Positions 1 to 8,724 of a DNA stretch of 14,841 bases are shown in pieces. The stretch covers positions 1 to 14,841 of the forward strand of contig JASHYS010000326.1 in assembly GCA_030042915.1 (NCBI GenBank), read 5' to 3'. Each line of letters starts with the position of its first letter. The first letter of the stretch is position 1. The position numbers and the translations under genes were made by a program. The notes beneath the pieces are model-generated. The model saw only the letters and a program-made list of their open reading frames with translations. It was not told where the DNA came from and searched no databases. Origin of the DNA: Acidobacteriaceae bacterium. GTDB lineage: Bacteria > Acidobacteriota > Terriglobia > Terriglobales > Acidobacteriaceae.

Positions 1-237
1 CTGGCGTGGCGTCAAAAGCCATTTGAGGCCATCCGTTACGGCGGCGCACTCTTTCTGTTTCCTGTCACGTACTACTTTTCTCATCCCGAGCCCTACGACA
101 TGCGCCCGCTCGATCCTCTGCTTCTCATGCTCGCGTGCTACGCCGTGTATCAGCTACGCGGGCTCGACAAAGAAAAGAAGCCGCTGCGCAGCGTCCAGCG
201 GGGAGCCCGGGAGCCGGCTGTCGAAGCGGCGCAATAG
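1..237 (+). CDS. 3' end of a membrane protein, probably a GT-C/GT39-type glycosyltransferase (partial)
   Basis: An open frame runs in from the left edge and stops at TAG 235-237, giving the last 78 residues; the start lies outside the window. Two hydrophobic segments are visible (YGGALFLFPVTYYF and DPLLLMLACYAV), joined by a short loop with SHPEPYDMRPLDP, and then a basic, hydrophilic tail of about 30 residues. A final pair of membrane segments around a loop of the form H-P-x-x-Y-x-x-R-P-(I/L)-D-P is, as I recall it, common at the C-terminus of bacterial GT39-like membrane glycosyltransferases that use polyprenyl-phosphate sugars. The next gene, on the opposite strand, is a polyprenol-phosphate sugar synthase-like protein, which fits such a role but does not prove it. 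The active-site region is not in the window, so the call stays tentative; any polytopic membrane protein with this tail is possible. Confidence 0.5.
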   Translation: MAWRQKPFEAIRYGGALFLFPVTYYFSHPEPYDMRPLDPLLLMLACYAVYQLRGLDKEKKPLRSVQRGAREPAVEAAQ

Positions 238-257
238 GCCAATTCCCTGACCGCCTG

Positions 258-309
258 AAAAAAATTCCGTGCCCCATCCATTCGCCCGTTCTTTGGGCGA
301 ATGGGTGGG
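258..309 (-). terminator. Strong hairpin with T-tract beyond the family 2 glycosyltransferase gene; REP-like element A
   Basis: Left arm 273-287 and right arm 295-309 pair over 15 positions with a single G-U wobble and a 7-base loop (GTTCTTT). Read on the minus strand, the hairpin begins about 40 bases after the stop codon of the 351-1169 gene and is followed, 8 bases on, by a run of seven T (258-264 on the plus strand as A). This fits a Rho-independent terminator with a slightly distant T-tract. The outer bases (GTGCC..ATCC on the left, GGGTGGGA on the right) recur near 4650-4691, so it may also belong to a dispersed repeat family. Confidence 0.55.
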
Positions 310-350
310 ACAGCACGACGCTCGCAGCCACAAATTGAACGGTCAGAGAC

Positions 351-1169
351 CTATTGCGAAGCCAGCTGCGCGGAATCGCGGCGCCGGTGGAAGCCGAATC
401 TGGCCCAATACAAGCGCGCCAGGAGCAAAGCATAGTGGCAGGCCACTTTGACGGTGGCCTTGCTCTCGCCTTTGGTGCGCGGGCTGAAGTCATACGGAAT
501 CTCGGCAATCGACCGCACGTGGCCGCGCACCAGAATTTCCAGGAGCAGTTTGAATCCGGTCTTCTGGAACTGCGCTCCTTCGAGGCATTCGCGCCGCAAA
601 ACAAAGTAGCCTGAGGTGGGATCCTTGGCCCGAATGCCGCGTTTTTGCACCGGTTGAGCCACCGACAATGCCAGCACCGAGATCAGCTTCCTTACCGGAT
701 TCCACTCACCCAGGCTCCCGCCCGCCGCGTAGCGGCTGCCGATGGCCAGATCGCGTCCGTCGAGAACCGCGGTGACAAGTTTCGGCAGCAGCTCGGGAGG
801 ATGTTGCAGATCGGCGTCGATCACCCCAAGAATGGGCGCCTTGGTGTTCTGCCAGCCCAGCAGTGTAGCGCCGGCCACGCCTTTTTCTCCCTTGCGCACC
901 ACCAGGCGCACGCGCGGGTCGTGAGCGCCGATGGAGGAGACGATTTCGCCGGTGGCGTCGGTGCTGTCGTCGTCCACAACCACGATCTCGTACGAGATCC
1001 CCAAAGGATCCAGTGCAGAGCGCACGCGGTCGAGAATAACTGTGATATTTTCTGCTTCGCAAAGCGTGGGAACAATCACCGCTAGCGTGGGCACAGGGTT
1101 GGCCCTCGTTCCCGGCTGCGTTTGTGGCACTGAAGCTTCGCGCTCCGGCAGCGTACCGCTTGATCCCAT
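351..1169 (-). CDS. Family 2 glycosyltransferase, polyprenol-phosphate mannose/glucose synthase-like (DPM1 type)
   Basis: The 272-residue product matches the catalytic GT-A domain of DPM1-like enzymes, which move a sugar from a nucleotide donor to polyprenyl phosphate at the cytoplasmic face of the membrane. Visible motifs: the Rossmann start (AVIVPTLCEAENI, about residues 30-42), the nucleotide-binding VVVDDDSTDAT (64-73), the metal-binding DAD in GVIDADLQHPPE (118-120), DPTSGYFVLRRE (183-194) and the basic RTKGESKAT (231-239). There is no C-terminal GtrA-like membrane region, so the form is the soluble or peripheral one. The open frame extends to 1355 but would then overlap glgA on the opposite strand; ATG 1169 is preceded by a weak GGGAAG. 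It is divergent from glgA and convergent with the partial membrane gene. The sugar (mannose or glucose) and acceptor cannot be read from sequence. Confidence 0.85.
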   Translation of the reverse strand: MGSSGTLPEREASVPQTQPGTRANPVPTLAVIVPTLCEAENITVILDRVRSALDPLGISYEIVVVDDDSTDATGEIVSSIGAHDPRVRLVVRKGEKGVAGATLLGWQNTKAPILGVIDADLQHPPELLPKLVTAVLDGRDLAIGSRYAAGGSLGEWNPVRKLISVLALSVAQPVQKRGIRAKDPTSGYFVLRRECLEGAQFQKTGFKLLLEILVRGHVRSIAEIPYDFSPRTKGESKATVKVACHYALLLARLYWARFGFHRRRDSAQLASQ

Positions 1170-1311
1170 CTTCGCCGCTTCCCACCTGACTGTGGACTTT
1201 CTTCGATCATACCGCAACCCGGCTCGCGAAGTAGATCTTCGTGCCGGCCGCCTCGGGGCCATCGATATGCGTAGTAGACTTGCCTTTTGACCCGACCCGG
1301 GAGATTGCAGG
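1170..1311. promoter_or_regulatory. Divergent intergenic region between the family 2 glycosyltransferase gene and glgA
   Basis: These 142 bases must carry the start signals for both genes. On the minus strand a TATGAT (1206-1211) could be a -10 box, but no acceptable -35 sits 16-18 bases upstream. For glgA, GGGAG at 1299-1303 lies 8 bases before the ATG at 1312 and fixes that start. A small stem, CGAAG-tagat-CTTCG (1227-1241), lies between; its meaning is unknown. Confidence 0.4.
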
Positions 1312-2769
1312 ATGCAGATTGTTTTTGCCGCTTCAGAGTGCACGCCGTTCGCCAAGACGGGAGGACTGGCCGACGTGGTGGGCGCTCTGCCGCGTGAGCT
1401 GGTGCGGCTCGGACATCGAGTGTCTGTCTTTATTCCGTTCTACACGCGCGTACACAAGTTCATCACCGGCGAGCCCAGATACGCCGTTCGGTCGATTACC
1501 ATCCCCTTCCGTTTTTACAACCGCTTTCCAGGGATTGTGGATGGCGGCGTGCGCGATGGAGTGCAGTATTTCTTTGTCGATTGTCCCGAGCTGTTCGACC
1601 GGCCGGAGCTTTACGGCTCCAGCGGCGCCGATTATGCCGATAATGCCGAGCGTTTCGGGCTGTTTTGCCGCACCGTGGTGGAGGCGGTGAAGCTGCTGGG
1701 CGTGCCCCAGGTCATTCACGTCCACGATTGGCAGGCTTCGCTGATTCCCGTTTACCTGCGGACAATTTACGCCACCGATCCGTTGCTGCAAGGCGTGGCT
1801 ACGGTGCTCACCATTCACAACGCGGCCTATCAGGGCAAGTTCCCGCCTGCGACCACAGAACAACTGCTGTTGCCGTGGGACGTGTTCACCATGGACAAGG
1901 TGGAGCAGTTCGATCGCTTTAATTTCCTGAAGGGTGGCGTTGTGTTTTCTGACCTTTTGACCACGGTGAGCCGCAAATACGCTGAGGAGATTCAAACCCC
2001 GGAATTTGGCGAGCAGTTGGAGGGCGTTTTGCTGAAGCGCTCAGCCGACCTGCGCGGCATTCTGAACGGAGTCGACTACTCGCTGTGGGACCCTGTCACC
2101 GACGTCGACCTGGCCGCGCATTATGGGCCGGAAAATCTGGAGGGCAAGCGCATCTGCCGCGCCGACCTGCTGCACGCATTCGGGCTCGAGAAAGTGGCAG
2201 ACACCACGCCGGTCATCGGCATCGTTTCGCGGCTGGCGACGCAAAAAGGGTTCGGCATCGTGGCGCCCATCGTGGAAGAGCTTGCCGCGCGCGACTTGAC
2301 CATTGTTGCCCTCGGAACCGGCGATCCGTATTACGAAAACATCTTCCGCGACTGGGCCTTCCGCCACCCTGACAGAGTCGCCGTGCAGATTCGCTATGAC
2401 GACGTCCTGGCGCACAAGATTGAAGCCGGCGCCGACATGTTCCTCATGCCCTCGCGCTACGAACCCTCGGGACTGAACCAGATGTACTCGCTCCGCTATG
2501 GGACCGTTCCGGTGGTGCGGGCCACGGGCGGCCTCGACGACACCATCGACGAGTGGGACGCGAAGAAGGGAACCGGCACGGGCTTCAAGTTCGCAGGCTA
2601 CGACCCCAAATCGCTGCTGGCGGAGATTGATGCGGCCATTCTAGCCTTCCACGACAAAAAGAGCTGGACGCGCCTGATGCGCAATGGCATGGCGCGGGAT
2701 TACAGCTGGTCAGGCCCAGCCAAGGAGTATGTGCGGGTGTACGAAGAAGCGGCGCGCAAGAGGGCATAG
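1312..2769 (+). CDS. glgA: Glycogen synthase (GT5, ADP-glucose type)
   Basis: The 485-residue product transfers glucose from ADP-glucose to the non-reducing end of an alpha-1,4-glucan in the cytoplasm. The N-terminal KTGGLADV motif places the donor-binding lysine at K15, as in Escherichia coli GlgA (477 residues). HDWQA follows at 138-142, the C-domain SRLATQKG at 306-313 (K312), and the active-site stretch SRYEPSGLNQMYSLRYGT, with the conserved glutamate at E384, then ATGGLDDT. All landmarks are present and the length is normal, so it should be active. GGGAG at 1299-1303 gives the ATG start. No glgB, glgC or glgP lies next to it, so it is not in a classic glg operon in this window. It converges on the ABC-F gene. 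The nucleotide specificity (ADP- rather than UDP-glucose) is inferred from the GT5 family. Confidence 0.97.
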   Translation: MQIVFAASECTPFAKTGGLADVVGALPRELVRLGHRVSVFIPFYTRVHKFITGEPRYAVRSITIPFRFYNRFPGIVDGGVRDGVQYFFVDCPELFDRPELYGSSGADYADNAERFGLFCRTVVEAVKLLGVPQVIHVHDWQASLIPVYLRTIYATDPLLQGVATVLTIHNAAYQGKFPPATTEQLLLPWDVFTMDKVEQFDRFNFLKGGVVFSDLLTTVSRKYAEEIQTPEFGEQLEGVLLKRSADLRGILNGVDYSLWDPVTDVDLAAHYGPENLEGKRICRADLLHAFGLEKVADTTPVIGIVSRLATQKGFGIVAPIVEELAARDLTIVALGTGDPYYENIFRDWAFRHPDRVAVQIRYDDVLAHKIEAGADMFLMPSRYEPSGLNQMYSLRYGTVPVVRATGGLDDTIDEWDAKKGTGTGFKFAGYDPKSLLAEIDAAILAFHDKKSWTRLMRNGMARDYSWSGPAKEYVRVYEEAARKRA

Positions 2770-2987
2770 TGCGCCACCCGTTCACGCGGTTTTCAGCAGC
2801 CAGCCATTGGGCCTGTCAGTGTCGTTTTCCACGGCCTCTTCGAGGTTTTCTGGCAGAAACAGCGAGAAGACCGTCCAGCTATTGCCTGGCTTTGTCCGCG
2901 TGCGCCCGCGGATGGGGTTTGCCGGCCGGGTATCGAGTACCTTTGCCGCAGGGCGATATGGCCGGAATGTTCCACATCTGCCGTGCT
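2770..2987. other. Convergent intergenic region between glgA and the ABC-F gene
   Basis: No gene is supported here. The only terminator-like structure I see is a weak stem, CCTC-ttc-GAGG followed by TTTT (2835-2849), about 65 bases after the glgA stop; with only four pairs it is doubtful. Short open frames that enter this gap run antisense into the ABC-F gene and are not believable. Confidence 0.4.
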
Positions 2988-4586
<1,599 letters not shown>

Positions 4587-4649
4587 TCTGAAAACAGCCT
4601 TTAGCCGCTAGCTTATTTTGTCGAGTGCCCCAGGTCCGGGAACCCGGTG

Positions 4650-4690
4650 CCTATCCTAACGCGCCTTTGTTTTTCTGCCGTTAGGGTGGG
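4650..4690 (-). repeat. REP-like hairpin, element B
   Basis: CCTATCCTAACG (4650-4661) pairs with CGTTAGGGTGGG (4679-4690) over 12 positions with two G-U wobbles, around a 17-base loop. It shares with element A (273-309) the order GTGCC, ATCC on the left arm and GGGTGGGA on the right arm, with an A-U and G-U pair at matching places, although the inner stem sequence differs completely. That pattern of fixed outer bases with a varying but paired stem is typical of dispersed palindromic repeats. Like element A, it lies beyond the 3' end of a minus-strand gene. Confidence 0.45.
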
Positions 4691-4709
4691 AAAGAACGTT
4701 AGGGTGGGA
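4679..4709. repeat. 13-base tandem direct repeat CGTTAGGGTGGGA, period 18
   Basis: Exact copies lie at 4679-4691 and 4697-4709, separated by AAGAA. The first copy is the right arm of hairpin element B; the second forms part of the next hairpin. It looks like a partial duplication of one arm of the REP-like element. Confidence 0.7.
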
Positions 4710-4735
4710 TCGAATCCCGAAAGCTCGTTCTTTTT
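4691..4735 (-). terminator. Nested hairpin after the tricorn-type peptidase gene, possible terminator
   Basis: AAAGAACG (4691-4698) pairs exactly with CGTTCTTT (4726-4733), and inside it GGGAT (4706-4710) pairs with ATCCC (4714-4718) around a CGA loop, the two stems being separated by symmetrical 7-base internal loops. A T-run at 4731-4735 follows on the plus strand. On the minus strand, where the upstream peptidase gene ends at 4902, the U-rich stretch lies mostly within the stem, so termination is plausible but not typical. Confidence 0.4.
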
Positions 4736-4901
4736 CGCACTCCTGTGGCAGCGCGGTTTGAGCCGCTGATGCTCTTCTCAACGTGGGTTGGAGAGGATAA
4801 CGGGCACGCGTGCGCGGCCGCGGAGAGCTTCTGCTTCCAGTTTCTCACACGGCCGCCATCCGCCAGAAAGAACAGGATACAGCGCGCCCGGACTCACCAC
4901 A

Positions 4902-7900
4902 CTAAGGTTTGTACTCAAACGACTTGTCGGGATAAGGCGGATGCTGCGGAACGGGCCGCGGATCTTGCTTGATCTCTTCCGTCAGCATATCGATCGCCGC
5001 CTGCAGCTGCGCATCCGTCCCGGCGTAGGTGGCGTGCGGCAGGTTATCCACCACTTTGTCCGGGTCCACGCCGTGTCCTTCGATCAGCCAGGTTCCCTCA
5101 GGCCCATACACACCCATTTCGGCAGCGGTCGCCACGCCGTTATCGGCCTGCCTGTTGCTGCCCGAAAGCCAGATTTCGCCGCCCCAGGTCCGCGTGCCGA
5201 TCAGTGTGCCCAGGTGCAACCGCTTAAAGCCTTCGCTGAAGGCCTCGCCGTCTGAGGCGGTCTGTTCATCGCACAAGACCACAATGTACCCGCGGAATGC
5301 GTACTGCATGTTCCACGACGGATTTCCCACGCGCGGCTGCCAGTAGAACCACGCTTTCCTGAGCAACTCGCCCAGCAACCACGAGTCGATATTCCCGCCT
5401 TCGTTGTGGCGGACGTCAATGATTAAACCCTGCCGGTCAAAAACCGGAAAGTACTCCTGCGCCCACTGGTCAATGTCCCCCGAGCTCATCGCCTGCAGGT
5501 GGACGTAACCGATCGCGCCCTTCGACGCCTCATCAACTTTCGTGCGCCGGGTGTATTCCCACTCTGCGTAACGCATGCGGCTGTCAGTCTCTTCGCTGAT
5601 GGGCTTGGCCAGCACATCGCGGGTTTCGCCCTTGGCGTTCTTCACTGTCAGCATCACTTGCTGCCCGGCCTTGCCGCGCAGCAACTCGCGCTCGTCGCTT
5701 ACGCTCAACAGGCTCTGGCCATCGATGCTTACAATCGTTTCCCCCTCCAACACCAGTGAATCGGGCCGCGCCAGCGGAGGCGCCTGGTTAGGCAAATCAG
5801 GATCGTGGAGGTAAATGTGCTCTACCACGTAGCCGCCGGCCTTTTCATCGCGGCGCAAAACGGCGCCCAGCGTCGCGGTGTCAATCTTGTCGGCAGGTTT
5901 GCGATCGTCGCCGCCGCGCACGAACGTGTGCAGTGCCGAAAGCTCGCTCACCATCTGCGCAATCACTGCATTCAGCTCGTCGCGGGTTGCTACGCGATCC
6001 ACGAGCGGCAGATAGCGGTCGCGCATCGCGGTCCAGTTCACGCCCTGCATGCCGGGGTCGTAGAAATAGTCGCGCTCCAGCCGCCAGGCATCGAGAAAGA
6101 TCCCGCGATACTCATCGCGAGGATTGGTCGAGATCGTCCAGTGCGAAAGGTCGACCTGGCTTTTGGCAAGCTTCTTGGCGTCAGACAATTCCGAGCCCTT
6201 CGCGTCGGAATCGAAAACGTAAAAGTCGTCGCCCTTGTAAACCAGCATCTTCTTGCGGTCGAGCGAAATCTCGTAGCCCTTCACGTCAGGGAGCAAGGTA
6301 TCCGGTTCGTCGCCTTTGTTGGCAATGTCAACACATTGCAGCGCAGTTTTGGGCTCGGGACCATCGCTCCTGTTTGTCCAGCAGAGGCGCTTTTCAGTGG
6401 CATCGAGCGAGTCATAGTTGCCGGGCGCGACAGGAACCTCATCAAGACGGGCATCGAGGCCGGCAAAGTCGATCTTCACCTCGGGTGGTTTCTTCTCTTC
6501 GGCCGGCTTCTTCTCATCTTTCCCGCTGGTCTTGTCGCCTGTATTGTTCTCGGTCTTCTTGCTGGTGTCATCCGGCTTTTTGTCGCCAGCCGCAGCCGGC
6601 GCAGCGTTGTCTTTTGGCTTTTCGGTATCGGGCTTCTCGGTGTCTTTCTTTTCCGGGGTATCCGGATGCAGTTCATCGGCCGCCAGGAAAGGCGAGCGTA
6701 GACCCGGCACCAGCGCCAGCTCGTAGATCTTCATGGTCCGGTCAAAGTGGGGTTGCGGCGCGCGCGGTCCCCACGGAGAATGAATGGTCGAGCTCAGATT
6801 ACGGTCGGAGAGAAAGTAGAGCCACTTGCCATCCGCGCTCCAAGCCGCGTTCTGGCTGTTGAAACGGTCCGAAGTGATCGCCTTGATTTCGCCCGACGCG
6901 ACGTTGAGCACCTTGATCTGCTCGAAGGTGTTTTCCGCGCCCACATTAAAGGCGAGCCAGCGGCTGTCGGGCGACCAGGTCAGATTGCTGAAGTCCGCGT
7001 TCAGCGACTGCGCCACACGTTTATCGGTTTTGGCTTTGACATCGTAAATCCACAAGTGATGGTTCTTGTCGTGAAACGCCAGCCACAGCCCATCCGGCGA
7101 GGGAACTCCCTCCCAGCGCAGCACCTTGGCATCGCTTGTCCACTGCTCAGGCGCACCTTCGCCGTTGGCCGGGAACTTCCAGAATTCTGTCTCCCCGGTT
7201 TTCGTCGACAGCGCCACGATGTTTTTGCCGTCGGGCAGGAAGCGCGCTTCGCGATAACGCACATCCGATTCGCCCGCAACTTTCACCACCCGGCCGGTCT
7301 TTGCCGGCGCTTTGTAGATTTCGCCGCGCGCAGTAAACACAAGCTGCGACCCGTCGGGTGAAATGTGCGCCTGCGTCAGGTACTTGTCCGGTTTGGTCAC
7401 CCAATGCTGGCGAAGCTGGTCGAAGTCTGAAACCAACGTGATGGAAATGATTTCTTCCTTCCCGCTCTTCAGGTCGAGCAGCCACAAATCCGCGCCCGAC
7501 GCGTAAACCATGCGCCCGTCGTCAAGCGACGCCGATGAAACATCAAAGAGGCGCTGATGACTCTCTTGCTTTACATCGTGACCCTGCGCGTCCATCGAAT
7601 AAACATTCACTACGCCATCGCGGTCCGAGAGAAAGTAGACGCGGCTGTTCCAAAACATGGGATTCGTCGACGTGCCGGGGTAGTCGCTGGTCAGCGGAGT
7701 GGCTTCATCTTTGCCGTCAAAGCTCCAGATGCTCTCAGCCCAGCCTCCCTTGTAACGTTTGGTCTCGCTCCACTGCCTCGGCCAGCGCGTGAAATAGAGA
7801 GTGTGGCCGTCGCTCGAATAAGCTGCCTCCGCTGCCTGGGCCAGCGGCACAATTTCGCGCCCGCCATGATCGTCTACCAGCGCCAGCTCCGCTTCGGGCA

Positions 7901-8333
7901 GCGTGGAGTAACGGCCGGTGGCAATCAGCAGCCGCCCGTCGGGAGCCCAGCCTTCCGGTGCCGAGTCGCCATCCCAGGTGCGGCGCTGCGGCAATCCGCC
8001 ATCGATCGGCATGGTATACACTTCGCGCGGTCCCTCGTAATCGGCGCTGAAGGCCACCGTCTGTCCATCGGGCGAAATCCGAGCCTCGTCCTCGATGCCT
8101 GAGCCCGTAGTGAGCCGCCGCGCCGCGCCGCCTTCCACGCCCACGGTCCAAAGATCGCCCTCTGAGGAGAAGACAATCGTCTGGCCGCGCAATGAGGGGC
8201 TGGAATAGTAACCGCGCCGGCCTCCGGGCGCCTGACCCGTGAGTGGAATGGCTGAAATGAGAATGAGAGAAGCGAGTCCAGACAATACGAGTCCAGAACA
8301 GGTCGCAAATCTGCGCAAGGCGGGATAAGTCAT
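4902..8333 (-). CDS. Exported tricorn-type S41 peptidase with beta-propeller N-terminus and PDZ domain
   Basis: The 1143-residue product starts with a signal peptide (about 1-34, MTYPALRR then a hydrophobic core to ISAIPLTGQA), so it acts outside the cytoplasm. Residues about 40-700 hold many PD40/WD40-like propeller repeats (ISPDGQTVAFSA, WAPDGRLLI, ISPDGSQLVFTA, WSPDSRWLAF, WSADGKWLYFLSDR). Next come a helical C1-like region (DAWRLERDYFYDPGMQGVNW), a PDZ domain (LEGETIVSIDGQ) and the S41 catalytic core. Catalytic candidates are H802 (ALHTFVRGG), S1027 (TASDGEAFS) and E1085 (LIEGHGVDPD); the 58-residue gap from Ser to Glu equals that in Thermoplasma tricorn (S965 to E1023). A charged linker (about 557-618) interrupts the propeller region. 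The frame stays open to 9032, but ATG 8333 has CTGGAG upstream and starts the signal peptide. Likely a peptide-degrading protease; its substrate is unknown. Confidence 0.92.
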   Translation of the reverse strand: MTYPALRRFATCSGLVLSGLASLILISAIPLTGQAPGGRRGYYSSPSLRGQTIVFSSEGDLWTVGVEGGAARRLTTGSGIEDEARISPDGQTVAFSADYEGPREVYTMPIDGGLPQRRTWDGDSAPEGWAPDGRLLIATGRYSTLPEAELALVDDHGGREIVPLAQAAEAAYSSDGHTLYFTRWPRQWSETKRYKGGWAESIWSFDGKDEATPLTSDYPGTSTNPMFWNSRVYFLSDRDGVVNVYSMDAQGHDVKQESHQRLFDVSSASLDDGRMVYASGADLWLLDLKSGKEEIISITLVSDFDQLRQHWVTKPDKYLTQAHISPDGSQLVFTARGEIYKAPAKTGRVVKVAGESDVRYREARFLPDGKNIVALSTKTGETEFWKFPANGEGAPEQWTSDAKVLRWEGVPSPDGLWLAFHDKNHHLWIYDVKAKTDKRVAQSLNADFSNLTWSPDSRWLAFNVGAENTFEQIKVLNVASGEIKAITSDRFNSQNAAWSADGKWLYFLSDRNLSSTIHSPWGPRAPQPHFDRTMKIYELALVPGLRSPFLAADELHPDTPEKKDTEKPDTEKPKDNAAPAAAGDKKPDDTSKKTENNTGDKTSGKDEKKPAEEKKPPEVKIDFAGLDARLDEVPVAPGNYDSLDATEKRLCWTNRSDGPEPKTALQCVDIANKGDEPDTLLPDVKGYEISLDRKKMLVYKGDDFYVFDSDAKGSELSDAKKLAKSQVDLSHWTISTNPRDEYRGIFLDAWRLERDYFYDPGMQGVNWTAMRDRYLPLVDRVATRDELNAVIAQMVSELSALHTFVRGGDDRKPADKIDTATLGAVLRRDEKAGGYVVEHIYLHDPDLPNQAPPLARPDSLVLEGETIVSIDGQSLLSVSDERELLRGKAGQQVMLTVKNAKGETRDVLAKPISEETDSRMRYAEWEYTRRTKVDEASKGAIGYVHLQAMSSGDIDQWAQEYFPVFDRQGLIIDVRHNEGGNIDSWLLGELLRKAWFYWQPRVGNPSWNMQYAFRGYIVVLCDEQTASDGEAFSEGFKRLHLGTLIGTRTWGGEIWLSGSNRQADNGVATAAEMGVYGPEGTWLIEGHGVDPDKVVDNLPHATYAGTDAQLQAAIDMLTEEIKQDPRPVPQHPPYPDKSFEYKP

Positions 8334-8340
8334 GGCCGAA

Positions 8341-8346
8341 CTCCAG
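8341..8346 (-). promoter_or_regulatory. Ribosome binding site fixing the start of the tricorn-type peptidase
   Basis: CTGGAG on the minus strand leaves 7 bases to the ATG at 8333. This, with the signal peptide that begins there, decides the start against the much longer open frame that runs upstream to 9032 through the intergenic palindrome and into the opposite-strand GH31 gene. Confidence 0.7.
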
Positions 8347-8430
8347 TTGAGAATCAGAACCAGTGCGCTACGAATCGCGTCGACATTCAGGGCCGAACCA
8401 TTCGGCACACTGGAGTGCTTGGGAAAGATA

Positions 8431-8545
8431 ACGCATTTCTCCTTCAGATGTCCGCCGAAGCTCTTACCTCCAGGTGGCGATTTCATCAAGAAATCGCCAC
8501 CCCCCTCAAGACTTACGAGAGCTATAGCTGAAGGAGAAATGCCGT
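8431..8545. repeat. Nested palindromic element, MITE-like or REP-like
   Basis: Three sets of inverted arms nest within one another. The outer arms, 8433-8447 and 8528-8542, match perfectly over 15 bases (GCATTTCTCCTTCAG and its complement) and continue for two more bases (AC/GT) past a one-base bulge. A middle pair AGCTCT/AGAGCT lies at 8459-8464 and 8518-8523. The inner arms, 8473-8484 and 8490-8501, match perfectly over 12 bases (GGTGGCGATTTC) around the 5-base loop ATCAA. A perfect palindrome AGCTATAGCT sits at 8520-8529. I see no flanking target duplication and no transposase, so a miniature inverted-repeat element, a REP-type repeat or a structured RNA are all possible. Confidence 0.7.
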
Positions 8546-8706
8546 GAGACTGCCTGCTGTGGAATGATACCTCAGCCCCGCCGGCCTCAGCGTGACACCT
8601 GTTTGTTGAGGGCCCAGGGGTATCAGCGACTAGGATCAGGATCACGGCCACTTTGGCGGCTGTTGGTGGTTGACCGGCTGTGGAGAAATCCGATGGCAAT
8701 GAGACC

Positions 8707-8713
8707 AAAGGAG
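8707..8713 (+). promoter_or_regulatory. Ribosome binding site supporting the inner GTG start of the GH31 gene
   Basis: AAAGGAG lies 11 bases before GTG 8725. The only earlier in-frame start I see, GTG 8680, has no purine-rich site before it. The inner start also places the twin-arginine-like SRRDLLRG right at the N-terminus. The spacing is somewhat long, so the choice is likely but not certain. Confidence 0.5.
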
Positions 8714-8724
8714 CGCAATTGCCC

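Larger units (their letters stand above)
4587..4901. other. 315-base intergenic region between the tricorn-type peptidase and ABC-F genes
   Basis: I see no gene here. The half near the ABC-F gene holds a short palindrome (CCGGG-aa-CCCGG, 4636-4647), a REP-like hairpin (4650-4690), a 13-base direct repeat (4679-4691 and 4697-4709) and a nested hairpin (4691-4735), all listed separately. The half near the peptidase stop (4736-4901) shows nothing I can name. The ABC-F ATG has only a weak upstream AAAGG at a long spacing and no clear promoter. Confidence 0.5.
8334..8724. other. 391-base divergent intergenic region between the peptidase and GH31 genes
   Basis: No gene is supported. It contains the peptidase ribosome binding site at its left end, a large nested palindrome (8431-8545), a 7-base inverted repeat TGATACC/GGTATCA (8565-8571 and 8619-8625) and the GH31 ribosome binding site (8707-8713). 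I find no convincing sigma-70 promoter pair for either gene by eye; the nearest for GH31 is TTGAGG with TAGGAT at a too-long 19-base spacing. Confidence 0.5.

Noticed and set aside
1206..1234. Promoter for the family 2 glycosyltransferase from TATGAT at 1206-1211
   Set aside because: The hexamer 17 bases upstream (CTACTT) matches the -35 consensus at only one position, and there is no extended -10.
1170..1355. N-terminal extension of the family 2 glycosyltransferase to 1355
   Set aside because: It overlaps the start of glgA on the other strand and adds a basic, low-complexity stretch with no family match.
4679..4709. Tandem repeat as the beginning of a CRISPR array
   Set aside because: Only two 13-base units with a 5-base gap, no spacers of even length and no cas genes; better explained as a duplicated hairpin arm.
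5805..6701. 298-residue plus-strand open frame, and an overlapping 309-residue one
   Set aside because: Antisense to the peptidase gene, with biased composition and no recognisable domain.
8332..8547. 71-residue plus-strand frame from ATG 8332
   Set aside because: It starts on the complement of the peptidase start codon and is made largely of the inverted-repeat element; no separate evidence of coding.
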